Source of the DNA: Saprospiraceae bacterium
GTDB taxonomy: Bacteria > Bacteroidota > Bacteroidia > Chitinophagales > Saprospiraceae
Reading direction: 5' to 3'
DNA: 64,000 nucleotides
NCBI GenBank assembly: GCA_016710585.1
Contig: JADJVN010000005.1
Span: forward strand, 21,816 to 85,815
Shown here one piece after another: positions 20,202 through 29,361 of the stretch. Made by a program: the position numbers and the translations under genes. Under the pieces are notes generated by a model, which saw only the letters and a list, made by a program, of their open reading frames with translations, was not told the origin of the DNA and ran no database searches. The stretch's first letter is position 1; each line of letters opens with the position of its first letter.

Positions 20202-20358
20202 ATAAGAATATAGACCTTACATTAGAACATATATGGGGAGATTAATGAGGGATATTTCGTGATGTTTTATTCAAAGTTATTTATAATTATATATACAGTT
20301 AAATTTTCATTTCTGTGATTTGTGAAAAATCCAAACTGTATCTTAATTTTTTTCGATA

Positions 20359-22650
20359 TTATGACTCTGAAATGACAGGAATTAATTTGGGGTTTGTTTT
20401 TCTGATTTTATTTGTATTTTCTAAAGACTTGACATCCATCTTCATCGTAAAATAAAATGTAGTGCCTTCATCCTTTATAGATTCTAGCCAAATTTCACCC
20501 TCATGAATTTCTACGATTTTTTTGCAAATCGTTAGCCCAATTCCTGTGCCACGCAAATGTGGAACCGTATTGATTTTTGTAAAAAGTTCGAACACTTTTT
20601 CTTTGTCGGATTCCTCGAGTCCGATACCATTATCTTTAAAACTCCAAAGGATAATATTTTTATTGATGTGTTCCCAGTTGATTAATATTTCAGGTGCTAT
20701 GTTTGTTTTTTTAAATTTAATCGAATTGATGATTAAATTTGAAAATAATTGTTCTATTAAAGATTGATGTCCGAGTATTTTTGGGAATTTTTTAGGGAAA
20801 TAAATAGTAGCGTTTGATTCGATAATTTTTGCTTCGAGGTTTCTCTTTACATTATTCATAATGTCGTCAAAATTTAAACTTTTCTTAGCAAATTTTTCAT
20901 TGTTGAGATTGGACAAAATGAGTAATCCATCGATCATGGATTGAAGGTTGTCAGCCATAGCCAATATAATGCTTATTTGTTCCTTATCTATGTAGTCAAA
21001 ATGATCGAAGTGTTTTGATAATAATTTTCTTAAATAGCCATTAATGGTATAGAGTGGCGCATTCATATCATGAGCAGCCATGTGGGCAAAATGTGTCAGG
21101 TTATTATTGATTTCTTTTAGTTTTGTTATGGCTAGATTTAGTTCTCTGTTTTGTTTTGATATCAAAGCATTTTTGTCATCATGCTTTGCATTAAGGATAA
21201 GGAGTTCTTCATTATTTATCTCCAGCTTAATCAGCGCTGATTCTAATTCAATTTTTTGGGATTCGAGGATGTTTTTATTTGATTTAGCATTTTGGTAAAG
21301 TTGAGTAATATAATATATTAGTATTAAACTTAAAAGTGTGCTGATGACAAGAATGAGGAGAATCAGTTTGTTTTTTTGTTCATTTTCCGTTTTCCTCATG
21401 AGTTGTTCATTAGTTAATGCTAGTTCATTTTCTGAATATTTTCTAAGTGTTTGATTAATTTTTTTTTCGTCAATGATCAGTGCTGCATTGAGATTTAACA
21501 ATTTGGTTTGCCAGGTAAACATCGATCTATAGTCACCAGAAATACTATCAATTTGTATCAGTTTAATCAATGCAGATTTTACTTTTTTTGAATAGTAGTC
21601 ATTTGTTGCACCGCACTCCAATATTTGAATACATTTATTTAAAAGCTTTCTTTGTAAAGCTAGGTTGCCATGTTTTTTCGCTTGATTCGCTTGGTAATCA
21701 TAAATCATTGATAAGAAATATCTTCTCGAACAGGACTCTTCGTAATAGTTTTCCAGTATTTTAAGTTTTTCTTCTATGACCACATCAACGCTATCAAATT
21801 CTAATGATGATAATTGAAGAAATCTGTAATCACCTTCTTCTATTCTTTTCTGTTTGAATTCATTTTCATAAAATTGTATCAAGTATTGTACTGAGTCAGT
21901 GTAATTTAAGTAGGCATAACCCGACATAAGGTTAACATAGTTTTCTGTCCGCAAATAATTGTTTGCTAATGCACCATAATGTAAGCCAAGTTTTGAATAG
22001 GTGATGACATCATGGAAATTCCTGGTTTTTAAAGATAAGACTGCAAGATTATGAGCAGATTTTGCTGAAATTAATGGTGAATTATATTTTATACTAAGGT
22101 CTAGTGCTTTTTGTTGAAGTTCGAGTGAATGATCATTTTGATCAAAATATGAAGACCATAGCGTTGCTTCTTTTACTAGCGAGATGCATAGTGTGTTAAC
22201 ATAATTTTCTGGTTCTTTTTCAATCAATTTCTGTGCAGCTCTATAATTAAGTATAGCTGTAGCATAGTTTTTTGAAAAAATATTTGATTGGCCTAAGAAC
22301 AGGTAATAATACACATGATTACAAATATTTGGTTTGTTTTTAAGGAAAAGATTTTTACACTGATTCTCTAGTTCATTTACATTTTTTAAGTAGGCAATAC
22401 GTATTTTCCAAAGATCAAGATATTGGAGTTTGTATTGATCATTTGGTTTTACATTTGAAAATAGGGAGTCAAGGTATTCTATTGCAGTAAGTGAATCAAG
22501 TCTTTCTATTTTGTGGAATATAGAACTGTAAAATTCGTCATCTTGAAGGAGACTTCTGTCCTTATCTTCGGAAACAGAAATACACCCTACTAGGAGAAGT
22601 AGTGTACTTAATAAATATAACGATTTAAGGCACTTTTTAAAATTTAACAT
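20359..22650 (-). CDS. TPR-domain sensor histidine kinase with lipobox
   Basis: 763 residues. The N-terminus is a lipoprotein-like signal (LLSTLLLLVGCIS; lipobox LVGC). About 380 residues of helical TPR-like repeats follow, then a membrane helix near residues 425-447 (LILLILVISTLLSLILIYY) and a coiled coil. The HisKA phosphoacceptor region is FAHMAAHDMNAPLYTINGYL, and the HATPase_c domain has an N-box, DNGIGL and RGTGIGLTICKKIVEIHEG. It probably senses an envelope signal and phosphorylates a response regulator. No regulator gene is adjacent, so it is an orphan kinase. A lipid anchor plus a membrane helix is an unusual combination; the Cys may simply be part of a normal signal peptide. Confidence 0.9.
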   Translation of the reverse strand: MLNFKKCLKSLYLLSTLLLLVGCISVSEDKDRSLLQDDEFYSSIFHKIERLDSLTAIEYLDSLFSNVKPNDQYKLQYLDLWKIRIAYLKNVNELENQCKNLFLKNKPNICNHVYYYLFLGQSNIFSKNYATAILNYRAAQKLIEKEPENYVNTLCISLVKEATLWSSYFDQNDHSLELQQKALDLSIKYNSPLISAKSAHNLAVLSLKTRNFHDVITYSKLGLHYGALANNYLRTENYVNLMSGYAYLNYTDSVQYLIQFYENEFKQKRIEEGDYRFLQLSSLEFDSVDVVIEEKLKILENYYEESCSRRYFLSMIYDYQANQAKKHGNLALQRKLLNKCIQILECGATNDYYSKKVKSALIKLIQIDSISGDYRSMFTWQTKLLNLNAALIIDEKKINQTLRKYSENELALTNEQLMRKTENEQKNKLILLILVISTLLSLILIYYITQLYQNAKSNKNILESQKIELESALIKLEINNEELLILNAKHDDKNALISKQNRELNLAITKLKEINNNLTHFAHMAAHDMNAPLYTINGYLRKLLSKHFDHFDYIDKEQISIILAMADNLQSMIDGLLILSNLNNEKFAKKSLNFDDIMNNVKRNLEAKIIESNATIYFPKKFPKILGHQSLIEQLFSNLIINSIKFKKTNIAPEILINWEHINKNIILWSFKDNGIGLEESDKEKVFELFTKINTVPHLRGTGIGLTICKKIVEIHEGEIWLESIKDEGTTFYFTMKMDVKSLENTNKIRKTNPKLIPVISES

Positions 22651-22876
22651 TAAAGAAAAATTCTAATAATAAGAGTAATGGAAATCTAAAAGGTGCGATA
22701 AATTTGATGTAAAGATATCAAATTATAAGTTGAATTCTGTTTTAAAGCTCAAATTTTGGGCTTTTAGGTGAAAAAGTTAACCAATTAGGTATGAAAAATA
22801 GAAAATTTGGTATAAATTTAATAAAAATGTGTTTTTATTTTTAGTGGAAAATGCGAATTCTTATTAGTGCATGCAG

Positions 22877-23383
22877 TCAGGATTGTTTGAGTATTTTTGG
22901 TGATTCTATAATCTCTAGTTGCTTAATTTCCTTTTTGTCTATGGTAAACCTTAGCATTGTTCTAATAGGGTGGAAGCCACTGATCCCATAAGCACCAGGG
23001 TTCATGTAGAGAAGATTATATTTTTTGTCAAAGGCAATTTTTAGGATATGTGAATGGCCACAAACAAGTATGGTCGGTTCATGCTGTTTGATAAGATCGC
23101 GAGTTTGTGTTGTATAAGATCCAAATTTTCCAGCAATGTGGATCATCAGTATTTTGTGTTGTTCGATTTCTAGGATTTGAGTTTCGGGAACAGTCCTTCG
23201 AATGAGTTGATCATCGATATTACCCCAAATAAATTTGGTCGTTTTAAATTTGTTTAGTTCATCAATAATTTTAATGTCTCCAATATCACCACCATGCCAT
23301 ATTTCATCACAATCCTTAAAGTGCTCAAATACTTTTGGATCGAGGTAACTATGCGTATCTGAAAGCAATCCTATTTTCCTCAT
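22877..23383 (-). CDS. YfcE/MJ0936-type metallophosphoesterase
   Basis: 168 residues. The metal-binding motifs are all present: GLLSDTHSYLD, WHGGDIGD, WGNIDD, and the histidine clusters MIHIAGKFG and CGHSHILK. The fold is a small calcineurin-like phosphodiesterase acting on phosphodiesters or nucleotides in the cytoplasm; the physiological substrate is not known. It lies 24 bases downstream of the dehydrogenase gene on the same strand. Confidence 0.92.
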   Translation of the reverse strand: MRKIGLLSDTHSYLDPKVFEHFKDCDEIWHGGDIGDIKIIDELNKFKTTKFIWGNIDDQLIRRTVPETQILEIEQHKILMIHIAGKFGSYTTQTRDLIKQHEPTILVCGHSHILKIAFDKKYNLLYMNPGAYGISGFHPIRTMLRFTIDKKEIKQLEIIESPKILKQS

Positions 23384-23407
23384 TGAGATTAGATTTATAT
23401 TGTGGTT

Positions 23408-24377
23408 TTATGGATTTACTGCTAAAACTATTTTGCCCAATTGTGATCCTTCATTGAGTTTTGCAAAGGCATCATTAATATCGTCAAATGGGAATAATTT
23501 ATCAACTATTGGGATAATTTTATGACTCTCAACAAACGCAACCATATCATTAAAATCTTTATCAGATCCCATAGTTGATCCTAGAATATTGAGTTGTTTC
23601 CAGAATATTATTTGAGGAGAGATATTCTGCATATTTCCTGCAGTTCCTCCATAGATACTGATTCTCGCACTAGGATTGGCAAGTTTCAATATTTTATTGA
23701 AATTTGGTCCACAGGCACCATCAAGGATGATGTCAAATCCCGAACACATGGATTGTAATTCTTTGTCCCAATCTGTAGTAGCGTATAATGCGCCACCTTT
23801 CGCTCCGAGCTTTATTGCTGCATCTAGTTTTGCTTGAGAGCCTGTGGTGACATAGACCTCCAAGCCTTGGGCGACGGCGAATTGTAAGCCAAAGAGCGCA
23901 ACACCTCCTCCGATTCCTGTGATGAGTAATTTTTCATTTTTTTGAATTTTGGCTCTTGAGAATAAAGCGCGATAAGCAGTCACTCCAGCTAATGGCAATG
24001 CAGCCGCCTCAGCCGCAGAAAGATGCTCAGGTTTGGGGATTAGGTAGGATGGATCAATATTGATTTCTTCAGCAAAAGTACCATCAAGCGGCAGTCCTAG
24101 AATGTTGAATTCTTTTGATTGTGATTTTTCATCAGGTCCCCACTGAAATCCAGGATTGATGATATATTCTTTGCCTTCATATAACACACAAGCATCAGAT
24201 CCAAGTGTTATGGGGAATTTTAGTCCAGCATATTGTCCCTTCTGTATCCAAAGATCTCTATGGTTTAAAGCAGCATATCTGACCTTTACACTTACTTTGT
24301 TTTCTTCACCAATCGAATCAACTTCTTCTATCTTTATTTTTTCTCCAATATTGTATAAGATGCTTTTTTTTTTTCAT
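23408..24377 (-). CDS. medium-chain zinc-type alcohol dehydrogenase, poly-A frameshift at the start
   Basis: The MDR family pattern is clear: VRYAALNHRDLWIQKGQY, then GSDACV, PLAGVTAYRALF, and the Rossmann loop TGIGGGVALFGLQFA, ending with GKIVLAVNP. The natural ATG is at 24377, followed by 11 consecutive A residues. The conserved frame needs 10 (or 7 or 13), so as written the ATG runs out of frame. The duplicated copy at 26645-26647 has the equivalent of seven A and stays in frame. Substrate unknown; a quinone-oxidoreductase-like NADPH enzyme is also possible. An internal GTG at 24187 would skip the first 63 codons of the fold, so it is an unlikely start. Confidence 0.88.
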
Positions 24378-24395
24378 GAGGCAAAGATAGGGAGT
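24185..24395 (-). repeat. dehydrogenase N-terminus, direct-repeat copy 1
   Basis: This stretch, covering the start of the dehydrogenase gene and a few bases upstream, is almost identical to 26459-26668. The only length difference is in the poly-A tract. The pair marks the ends of a tandem duplication that also includes the two secreted-protein genes between them. Confidence 0.85.
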
Positions 24396-24508
24396 TTAGG
24401 TGTCATAAGATAGCGGAAATTATTTTACTTAATTTGTGAGCTAATCTTCTAGCTTACTTTCCTATCCAGATTCTTTTTTGTGCCTGAAGTATTAATAGTA
24501 TAAGAAAA

Positions 24509-25312
24509 TTACTTGTCATAAATTATTCTCATTTTATTTCCTAATTTTCGCTCTATGTGTACTCCGTATTTGTCAAGAAATATCTGTTGAAATGTTTTAA
24601 ATTTTTTAATTCCATGAAATTCAGGCCAAAAAATACTAAAGCTATAATAGTAGTCAGGGTCACTCATATATTCATCATACTGTATATATGTTTTTAATCC
24701 AGATTTCTTCTCTCGAAAAGAGCTTCTGATTATTTCAAAAGGGTCTCTGTATGACCACAGATATTCTATTGGTTTGAATCGTATGGTATCTCTTTTGAGT
24801 TTGTTTGGTTTTTGTTCTTCATAACTCGCTAGAGTATATTGGGTGAAATGTTTTCTTTGTGAGATATTGTTAAATTTAATTGTATCAACAACATTCATAT
24901 ACCATATTTCTCTAGGTTCATGTTCAAACTTGAACTTGTAATAATTTAACTTTTTAAGTTCATTCAATAGGTAGTTAAAATTGTGTTCTGGATCATAGCA
25001 ATTGCAATATTCAATGTCGATATAGTTATTATAATTCTTGCTTAGGTTGTCGTTATAGGATATGCTATTCAATGGTTTATATTCTTTTATGATATCTATT
25101 GGCAATGGTCTAGCTACTTCCATTAATCCAAATTCAGCGAGTCCAAAATATCTGTAATTTCCACGATCTTTATATTCAAGAGTATTGTCACTTATCGGAC
25201 TTGTATATTTTAATGTGATAATGCATTTATTAGTTTGGTGCAGTTTTGGTGTAATACAAGCTGTCAGAATTATATTGAGAAATAAGAAATAAAATATAAA
25301 GTGTTTATACAT
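24509..25312 (-). CDS. unknown lipoprotein, second gene of pair A
   Basis: 267 residues. A lipoprotein signal ends in the lipobox LTAC at about residue 19. Conserved marks shared with the paralogue at 27721: CNCY, EIWYMNVVDTIKF (EIWSMKVVDTIRF in the copy), SQRKHFTQYTLASYEEQK, RDTIRF, IRSSF, MSDPDYYYSFS, and a terminal KYGVHIERK. Overall identity with the copy is moderate (judged by eye at about 45%), much lower than in the flanking repeats. It begins two bases after the stop of the partner at 25314. No known family was recognised. Likely envelope-anchored and facing the periplasm or the cell exterior; function unknown. Confidence 0.8.
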   Translation of the reverse strand: MYKHFIFYFLFLNIILTACITPKLHQTNKCIITLKYTSPISDNTLEYKDRGNYRYFGLAEFGLMEVARPLPIDIIKEYKPLNSISYNDNLSKNYNNYIDIEYCNCYDPEHNFNYLLNELKKLNYYKFKFEHEPREIWYMNVVDTIKFNNISQRKHFTQYTLASYEEQKPNKLKRDTIRFKPIEYLWSYRDPFEIIRSSFREKKSGLKTYIQYDEYMSDPDYYYSFSIFWPEFHGIKKFKTFQQIFLDKYGVHIERKLGNKMRIIYDK

Positions 25313-25313
25313 T

Positions 25314-26183
25314 TTACCGTTTTTGAATTCTATTTACATTGTAAGGATAATAGAATGTGTCTTCATAAAAGTTAAAATGAGTGCGATTTTGTATAGGTAA
25401 TAAAGAATCTTCAAGATAGAACAATAATTTATCTTCTGTTTCTTCTGATATGATGATATCTATACCTGTATAATCGAGAAAGAATTTTTTATATAAATAA
25501 ACATCATATTGAATCTGTTCTGGAACATAGAAACGTAGGTTGTTTTCAAAGTCTAAGCTAAAATCTTCACAATGCAAGAATCGACTACCATGTGGAACAT
25601 ACCTGCTAGCCGAATTCTCCATTGCGGAATTTTGTTTATCTCCGATAAAAATTAAATTTCCAGTAATGTTGTCAAAATATTTGCTTGAATAGAATGGTCT
25701 GTAATTTACAAGATTGCCAAAAGAATCAATCTCAAAAAGTTTATTGTTATCATAATAAATACCACAATTATAAAATTTGTTTGAATCAACAACTTGAACC
25801 AACCAAGGTTCCAATGTATCTATAACTATTCTATATTTGAGTTGAGAATTTAATTTGATATTTTCAATAATTTTCTGTCTCATTAATTCCTCATTGCATC
25901 CATTTGAAGAAACACGAAATCCATAGGAATAATAATTGCTTGGAACATTGCCAAGCACCCTGTAGCAATCTGTCTTGTTCAAATATTTACTAATGTAATC
26001 AATTACAGTGGATTCAATATGAGTTTCTTTTCCATAGGAAAAATCCTTTTCAGAAAGAAAGTTAAATCCAAATGTTATTTCAAAATGGCATTTATCTTCT
26101 GATTGTAGATTAGTTTGTGAAACTAAAGGTTGTAAGATAATAATTGATAATAAAACAACTGTTTTTATTTTATTCATAGGCAT
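25314..26183 (-). CDS. unknown exported protein, first gene of pair A
   Basis: 289 residues with a Sec signal (KTVVLLSIIILQPLVSQ); either of two nearby ATGs may start it. It shares with its lipoprotein neighbour a two-part layout: a middle LEPWLVQVVDSNKF motif resembling EIWYMNVVDTIKF, and a C-terminal FFLDYTGIDI block resembling FLDKYGVHI. The two genes of the pair are therefore probably distant paralogues of each other. A full-length but disrupted relative is at 28502-29361. No known domain was recognised. Confidence 0.78.
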   Translation of the reverse strand: MPMNKIKTVVLLSIIILQPLVSQTNLQSEDKCHFEITFGFNFLSEKDFSYGKETHIESTVIDYISKYLNKTDCYRVLGNVPSNYYSYGFRVSSNGCNEELMRQKIIENIKLNSQLKYRIVIDTLEPWLVQVVDSNKFYNCGIYYDNNKLFEIDSFGNLVNYRPFYSSKYFDNITGNLIFIGDKQNSAMENSASRYVPHGSRFLHCEDFSLDFENNLRFYVPEQIQYDVYLYKKFFLDYTGIDIIISEETEDKLLFYLEDSLLPIQNRTHFNFYEDTFYYPYNVNRIQKR

Positions 26184-26263
26184 CTTACAGTAAAATTGAT
26201 ATTAAAAAATCTTCCTATACATTTGAGAACGTTGGTCTAAAAAATATTGTTGTTTGATAAATA

Positions 26264-26457
26264 CAAAAAAAAGTGCCTCTCGAATAGAGGCACTTTACTT
26301 ATAAACCGATAAATTAACAATAATTATCTTGCGATGATCATTTTCTTTGTTTCAGTGAATCCTGCTGTTTTCAATGTATAGCAGTAAACTCCCGCACTCA
26401 CTGACAATTCTGATTTTCCATGTACAATGCTGTTCTTTCCTTTTTCAGAATTGTATT
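26264..26457 (-). repeat. copy of the 3' end of the 29830 T9SS gene with its terminator
   Basis: This stretch matches 29769-29963 without indels and with about a dozen substitutions. It carries the last 44 codons of the sorting domain, the stop and the downstream hairpin. It ends abruptly at 26457, where dehydrogenase-derived sequence begins at 26459. Confidence 0.88.
26271..26295 (-). terminator. intrinsic terminator hairpin (copy)
   Basis: Stem AAGTGCCTCT (26271-26280), 5-base loop, AGAGGCACTT (26286-26295). On the minus strand it is followed by a T run (the A8 tract at 26265-26272). It is a copy of the hairpin at 29777-29801. Confidence 0.85.
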
Positions 26458-26647
26458 GCACACAAGTATCTGATCCAAGTGTGCAAGGGAATTTTAGTCC
26501 AGCATATTGTCCCTTCTGTATCCAAAGATCTCTATGGTTTAAAGCAGCATATCTGACCTTTACACTTACTTTGTTTTCTTCACTTATGGAATCAACTTCT
26601 TTAATCTTTTTTTTTTCTCCAATATTGTATAAGATGCTTTTTTTTAT
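26324..26647 (-). pseudogene. in-frame chimera: dehydrogenase N-terminus fused to a T9SS sorting domain
   Basis: Read on the minus strand, codons from 26647 to 26459 encode the N-terminus of the dehydrogenase (SILYNIGEKK, KVRYAALNHRDLWIQKGQY, GSDTCV). From 26457 the same frame continues into the last residues of the adhesin sorting domain (QYNSEKGKNSIV, SAGVYCYTLKTAGF, ending KKMIIAR and TAA). The position matching the dehydrogenase ATG is ATA here, so there is no normal start codon. No stop interrupts the frame. It has no signal peptide, so a functional T9SS cargo is unlikely. Best read as the junction of a tandem duplication, decaying since. Confidence 0.82.
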
Positions 26648-26668
26648 AGTGCGAAGATAGGGAGTTTT
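26459..26668 (-). repeat. dehydrogenase N-terminus, direct-repeat copy 2
   Basis: Near-identical to 24185-24395, with the start codon changed to ATA and a shorter A run. Together with the CTD copy at 26264-26457 it defines the duplication junction. Confidence 0.85.
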
Positions 26669-26823
26669 TGAGGATTATCTGGGTAAATGACTTTTGCTAA
26701 CAAGGATATCTTTAATTCAAGTTTTCAATAATTCCACATTAGTGGTTCCATGGTGTTTGAATCCGAAAGTCCAATGTGAAACTATTGAAAATACAAAATT
26801 ATTATATTTTTAAGAATCAAAAC

Positions 26824-27162
26824 TTAATAGAATTTATACATGACATCCAATTTTCCTATCTTAACATCTATATTTTTGTAATTAATTAAGAAAGGATCGT
26901 CATACCAATCACCTTTATATATTAATTTGTTTACGTAAATTGGAAAAATTGTATCTCCATTAATTATTGCTTTCCCGTCAATTTTTCCTTTAATATATAC
27001 CTCGCATAAAGCTGAGTGAGCAATATTTTTATCTAAATAAAATTCGATATTTTTTGTACAGTCTTTTATTTCTATTTGGTTGAACCTAATTTGGCTATAC
27101 CAATAATACAAAAGTATAAGAAACAAGAATAAGATTAGAGTAAGTTTTAATGATAATTTCAT
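26824..27162 (-). CDS. unknown small membrane-anchored protein
   Basis: 112 residues. One N-terminal membrane helix or uncleaved signal (LKLTLILFLFLILLYYWY), then a beta-rich domain with paired Cys residues (C35 and C53). A decayed relative is recognisable at 27309-27489, sharing a K-x-I-x-x-GD-W/Y core and a final D/NYKNI then YKFY. No known family. It stands alone between the two duplicated blocks, in very AT-rich DNA. Confidence 0.6.
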   Translation of the reverse strand: MKLSLKLTLILFLFLILLYYWYSQIRFNQIEIKDCTKNIEFYLDKNIAHSALCEVYIKGKIDGKAIINGDTIFPIYVNKLIYKGDWYDDPFLINYKNIDVKIGKLDVMYKFY

Positions 27163-27308
27163 GAACGAAATATTTTTAATTGCAAATTATAGTTTAATGC
27201 ATTTTTCTAAAAATCGAAAACTTGTGTAATTCGGAAATATCAAAAGCTTTAACAGTCCTCTTAACATAATATTCGCTTCTTGAATTTTCCAAATATATAT
27301 AAGTCATT

Positions 27309-27489
27309 TCAACAACCATACAAAGTGAAGTTTTGATAAAATTTATAATATATAGAAATATTTCCTGAATTTAGACTAATATTTTTGTAATCTAATTTAA
27401 AACTCATTCAATAATAATCACCATCAAAAATAACTTTACTGAATTTACCAGGGCCAATAGCTTCAGTAAAAATTACTAAAATATATTTT
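27309..27489 (-). pseudogene. decayed copy of the small membrane-anchored gene at 26824
   Basis: One minus-strand frame reads EAIGPGKFSKVIFDGDYY, an in-frame TGA (27408-27410), then MSFKLDYKNIS and ISIYYKFY before a TGA at 27309. The order KFSKVIFDGDYY, LDYKNI, YYKFY mirrors VNKLIYKGDWY, INYKNI, MYKFY of the 112-residue gene. There is no signal sequence and no start. The rest of the 27163-27719 spacer holds only this scrap and the thioredoxin-like scrap. Confidence 0.5.
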
Positions 27490-27519
27490 AGCATAAATTT
27501 CCATTATTTACTGATAGGC

Positions 27520-27681
27520 TTAAAATTCTAATTTAGGCTTCCTGATTCGTTCTTGAGCGCGATTTATGACTTCATTTTGCCATAATGTTGCTTCAAATTT
27601 TTTACAAAATATGCACCATGTTGCAGTCAAATACTTTATAATCTTCCTTACTGTATACTTATTATACTTTAACACAAACAA
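27520..27681 (-). pseudogene. thioredoxin-like gene fragment
   Basis: A 53-codon frame, with only a TTG available as start, contains TATWCIFCKKFEATLW, a thioredoxin-fold active site with a CxxC motif (WCIFC), then NEVINRAQERI. It ends after only about 30 residues of the fold, so it is a remnant rather than a complete enzyme. It lies 39 bases downstream of the lipoprotein gene of pair B. Confidence 0.5.
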
Positions 27682-27720
27682 TTTTTGCTAATAGTTCATT
27701 CACAATTAAGAGACTACTGA

Positions 27721-28497
27721 TTACCAATTTCTTCTCGAAATAGAAACCCTATTCCCTTCTTTGCGGTCTACTTGAATTCCAAATTTATCTCGAAACTTTA
27801 ATTGAAACTCTTTAAAAGTTCTACATCCTGAGAAATCCCTCCAAGAAGAGCTAAAACTATATAGATAATCTGGATCATTCATGTAATAATCAAAAATAGC
27901 ATAAATTTTTAACATTTTATTCTTCCTTTTAAATGAACTTCTAATAGCTTCAAAATCATAATGGTTCCCCCACATGAAAATAAGTGGATGAAATCGAATT
28001 GTATCTCTTCCAATATTCTTTTTTTGCTCCTCATAATTTGCTAATGTAAATTCAGTAAAATGCTTCCTTTGTGTACTTTTGATGAACCTAATGGTATCAA
28101 CTACTTTCATTGACCATATTTCAGCAGGCATGTAAGTATACTCAAAATTGTGATGATATTTATTTTTTAACTGTTCAACCAGTTTATCAAAAACAATTTC
28201 TCGATTATAACAATTACACACTTCAAATTCGATATAATTGCAATGTGAATTATCATTCAATTGCATTTCATTAGAATAATTATAAGGCAGACCCTGAAGC
28301 AGCTCAAGAATTCCAATATCATCACATCCTCTATATAGAAAATTACCAGCATCTTTAATTTTTATTATATTTTCTTCAACCATATCGGGATATTGAACTC
28401 TTATTTTACAATCGTTACTAATTCTTACTTTAGTTGAGGCACATGAAACCAAGAAGCAACATAATATAGTTTTAAAAAATAGTTTTAAGCCATTCAT
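27721..28497 (-). CDS. unknown lipoprotein, second gene of pair B
   Basis: 258 residues, lipobox LVSC after a hydrophobic leader (FFKTILCCFLVSC). Paralogue of the 24509 lipoprotein, with CNCY, EIWSMKVVDTIRF, TQRKHFTEFTLANYEEQK, RDTIRF, IRSSF, MNDPDYLYSFS and a terminal KFGIQVDRK. It is intact, unlike its partner immediately upstream (28502-29361), from whose stop it is separated by 4 bases. No known family. Confidence 0.78.
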   Translation of the reverse strand: MNGLKLFFKTILCCFLVSCASTKVRISNDCKIRVQYPDMVEENIIKIKDAGNFLYRGCDDIGILELLQGLPYNYSNEMQLNDNSHCNYIEFEVCNCYNREIVFDKLVEQLKNKYHHNFEYTYMPAEIWSMKVVDTIRFIKSTQRKHFTEFTLANYEEQKKNIGRDTIRFHPLIFMWGNHYDFEAIRSSFKRKNKMLKIYAIFDYYMNDPDYLYSFSSSWRDFSGCRTFKEFQLKFRDKFGIQVDRKEGNRVSISRRNW

Positions 28498-28501
28498 ACA
28501 T

Positions 28502-29361
28502 TTAATTATAGATTCTCTTCACATTATGAGGATAATAATAAGGGTCTACCATAAAATCAGAGCTCCAAAATTTGTTCTTTACTCTTGACCTATCTGAAGC
28601 ATCAAGATAAAATAGAATAATTTCAGACGTTGAGTTACTAACTTTGATATCTATTCCTGCATAATCGAACAAAACATTTCTAAAAAGCTCTAAATCATAC
28701 TGGATTTGATCTGGAATATAAAAAAATAAATAATTTTCAAAATCCATTCCCAACCCATTATAATCCCACTTTCGAATTCCATCTAGTAAAGTGCGGCTTT
28801 CTGATAAATCTATATAATATCTATTTTTATCACCCATGGAAATTAAATTACCTGTAATATTATCCCAATATTTTATAGAATTCTAGATGAAAAAAAGCTG
28901 TGGATATCCATACATATCACTGCCATTCTTTACATAATCAAAATAGATTCCACAATTAAATAATTTTTGAGAGTCTACAACAACAACCGTCCAAGTTTCA
29001 GTTGTATCAATGACTGTTTTAAATTTTAGACGTGATTCATTATAAACATGATCCATAATTTTTCGATGCAATAACTCCTGACTACAAGATTTCGAAACCA
29101 CTTTGAACCCATATGAGTAGAAACTATTTGGCACATTGTGAAATAATCTAAATCTTCCTGGCATATTCAATCTTTCATCCAAATACTCAATTAAGGGAAC
29201 TTCTATAACTTCAAAACCATCTTTAATGTAACTCTTTTACTTACATAATCAAAGTCAAAAGTTATGTCAAATCGGCAATTGGAATCCAGATTAGCTATCT
29301 GCGAATTTATTGAACATATTAGAACAAAGTAAAAAAAAGAAATATTAAATACATTTATCAT
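28502..29361 (-). pseudogene. unknown exported protein, first gene of pair B, disrupted
   Basis: A signal peptide starts at 29361 (MINVFNISFFYFVLICSINS). The product resembles the 289-residue protein at 25314 throughout: FYSYGFKVVSKSC for YYSYGFRVSSNGC, TWTVVVVDSQKLFNCGIYFD for LVQVVDSNKFYNCGIYYD, and YDLELFRNVLFDYAGIDI near the end. A frameshift near 29205-29215 breaks the first segment. An in-frame TAG at 28883-28885 splits the rest, after which DNITGNLI continues as in the paralogue. Two lesions in a duplicated accessory gene fit genuine decay, though sequence error is possible. Confidence 0.7.

Noticed and set aside
24156..24413. Plus-strand open frame highly similar to another plus-strand frame at 26427-26660
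   Set aside because: Both are antisense shadows of the duplicated dehydrogenase N-terminus; the minus-strand frame matches a known family and explains the similarity.
26264..26668. Insertion sequence or transposon bringing in the repeats
   Set aside because: No transposase, terminal inverted repeats or target-site duplication are visible; a tandem duplication explains all repeat ends.
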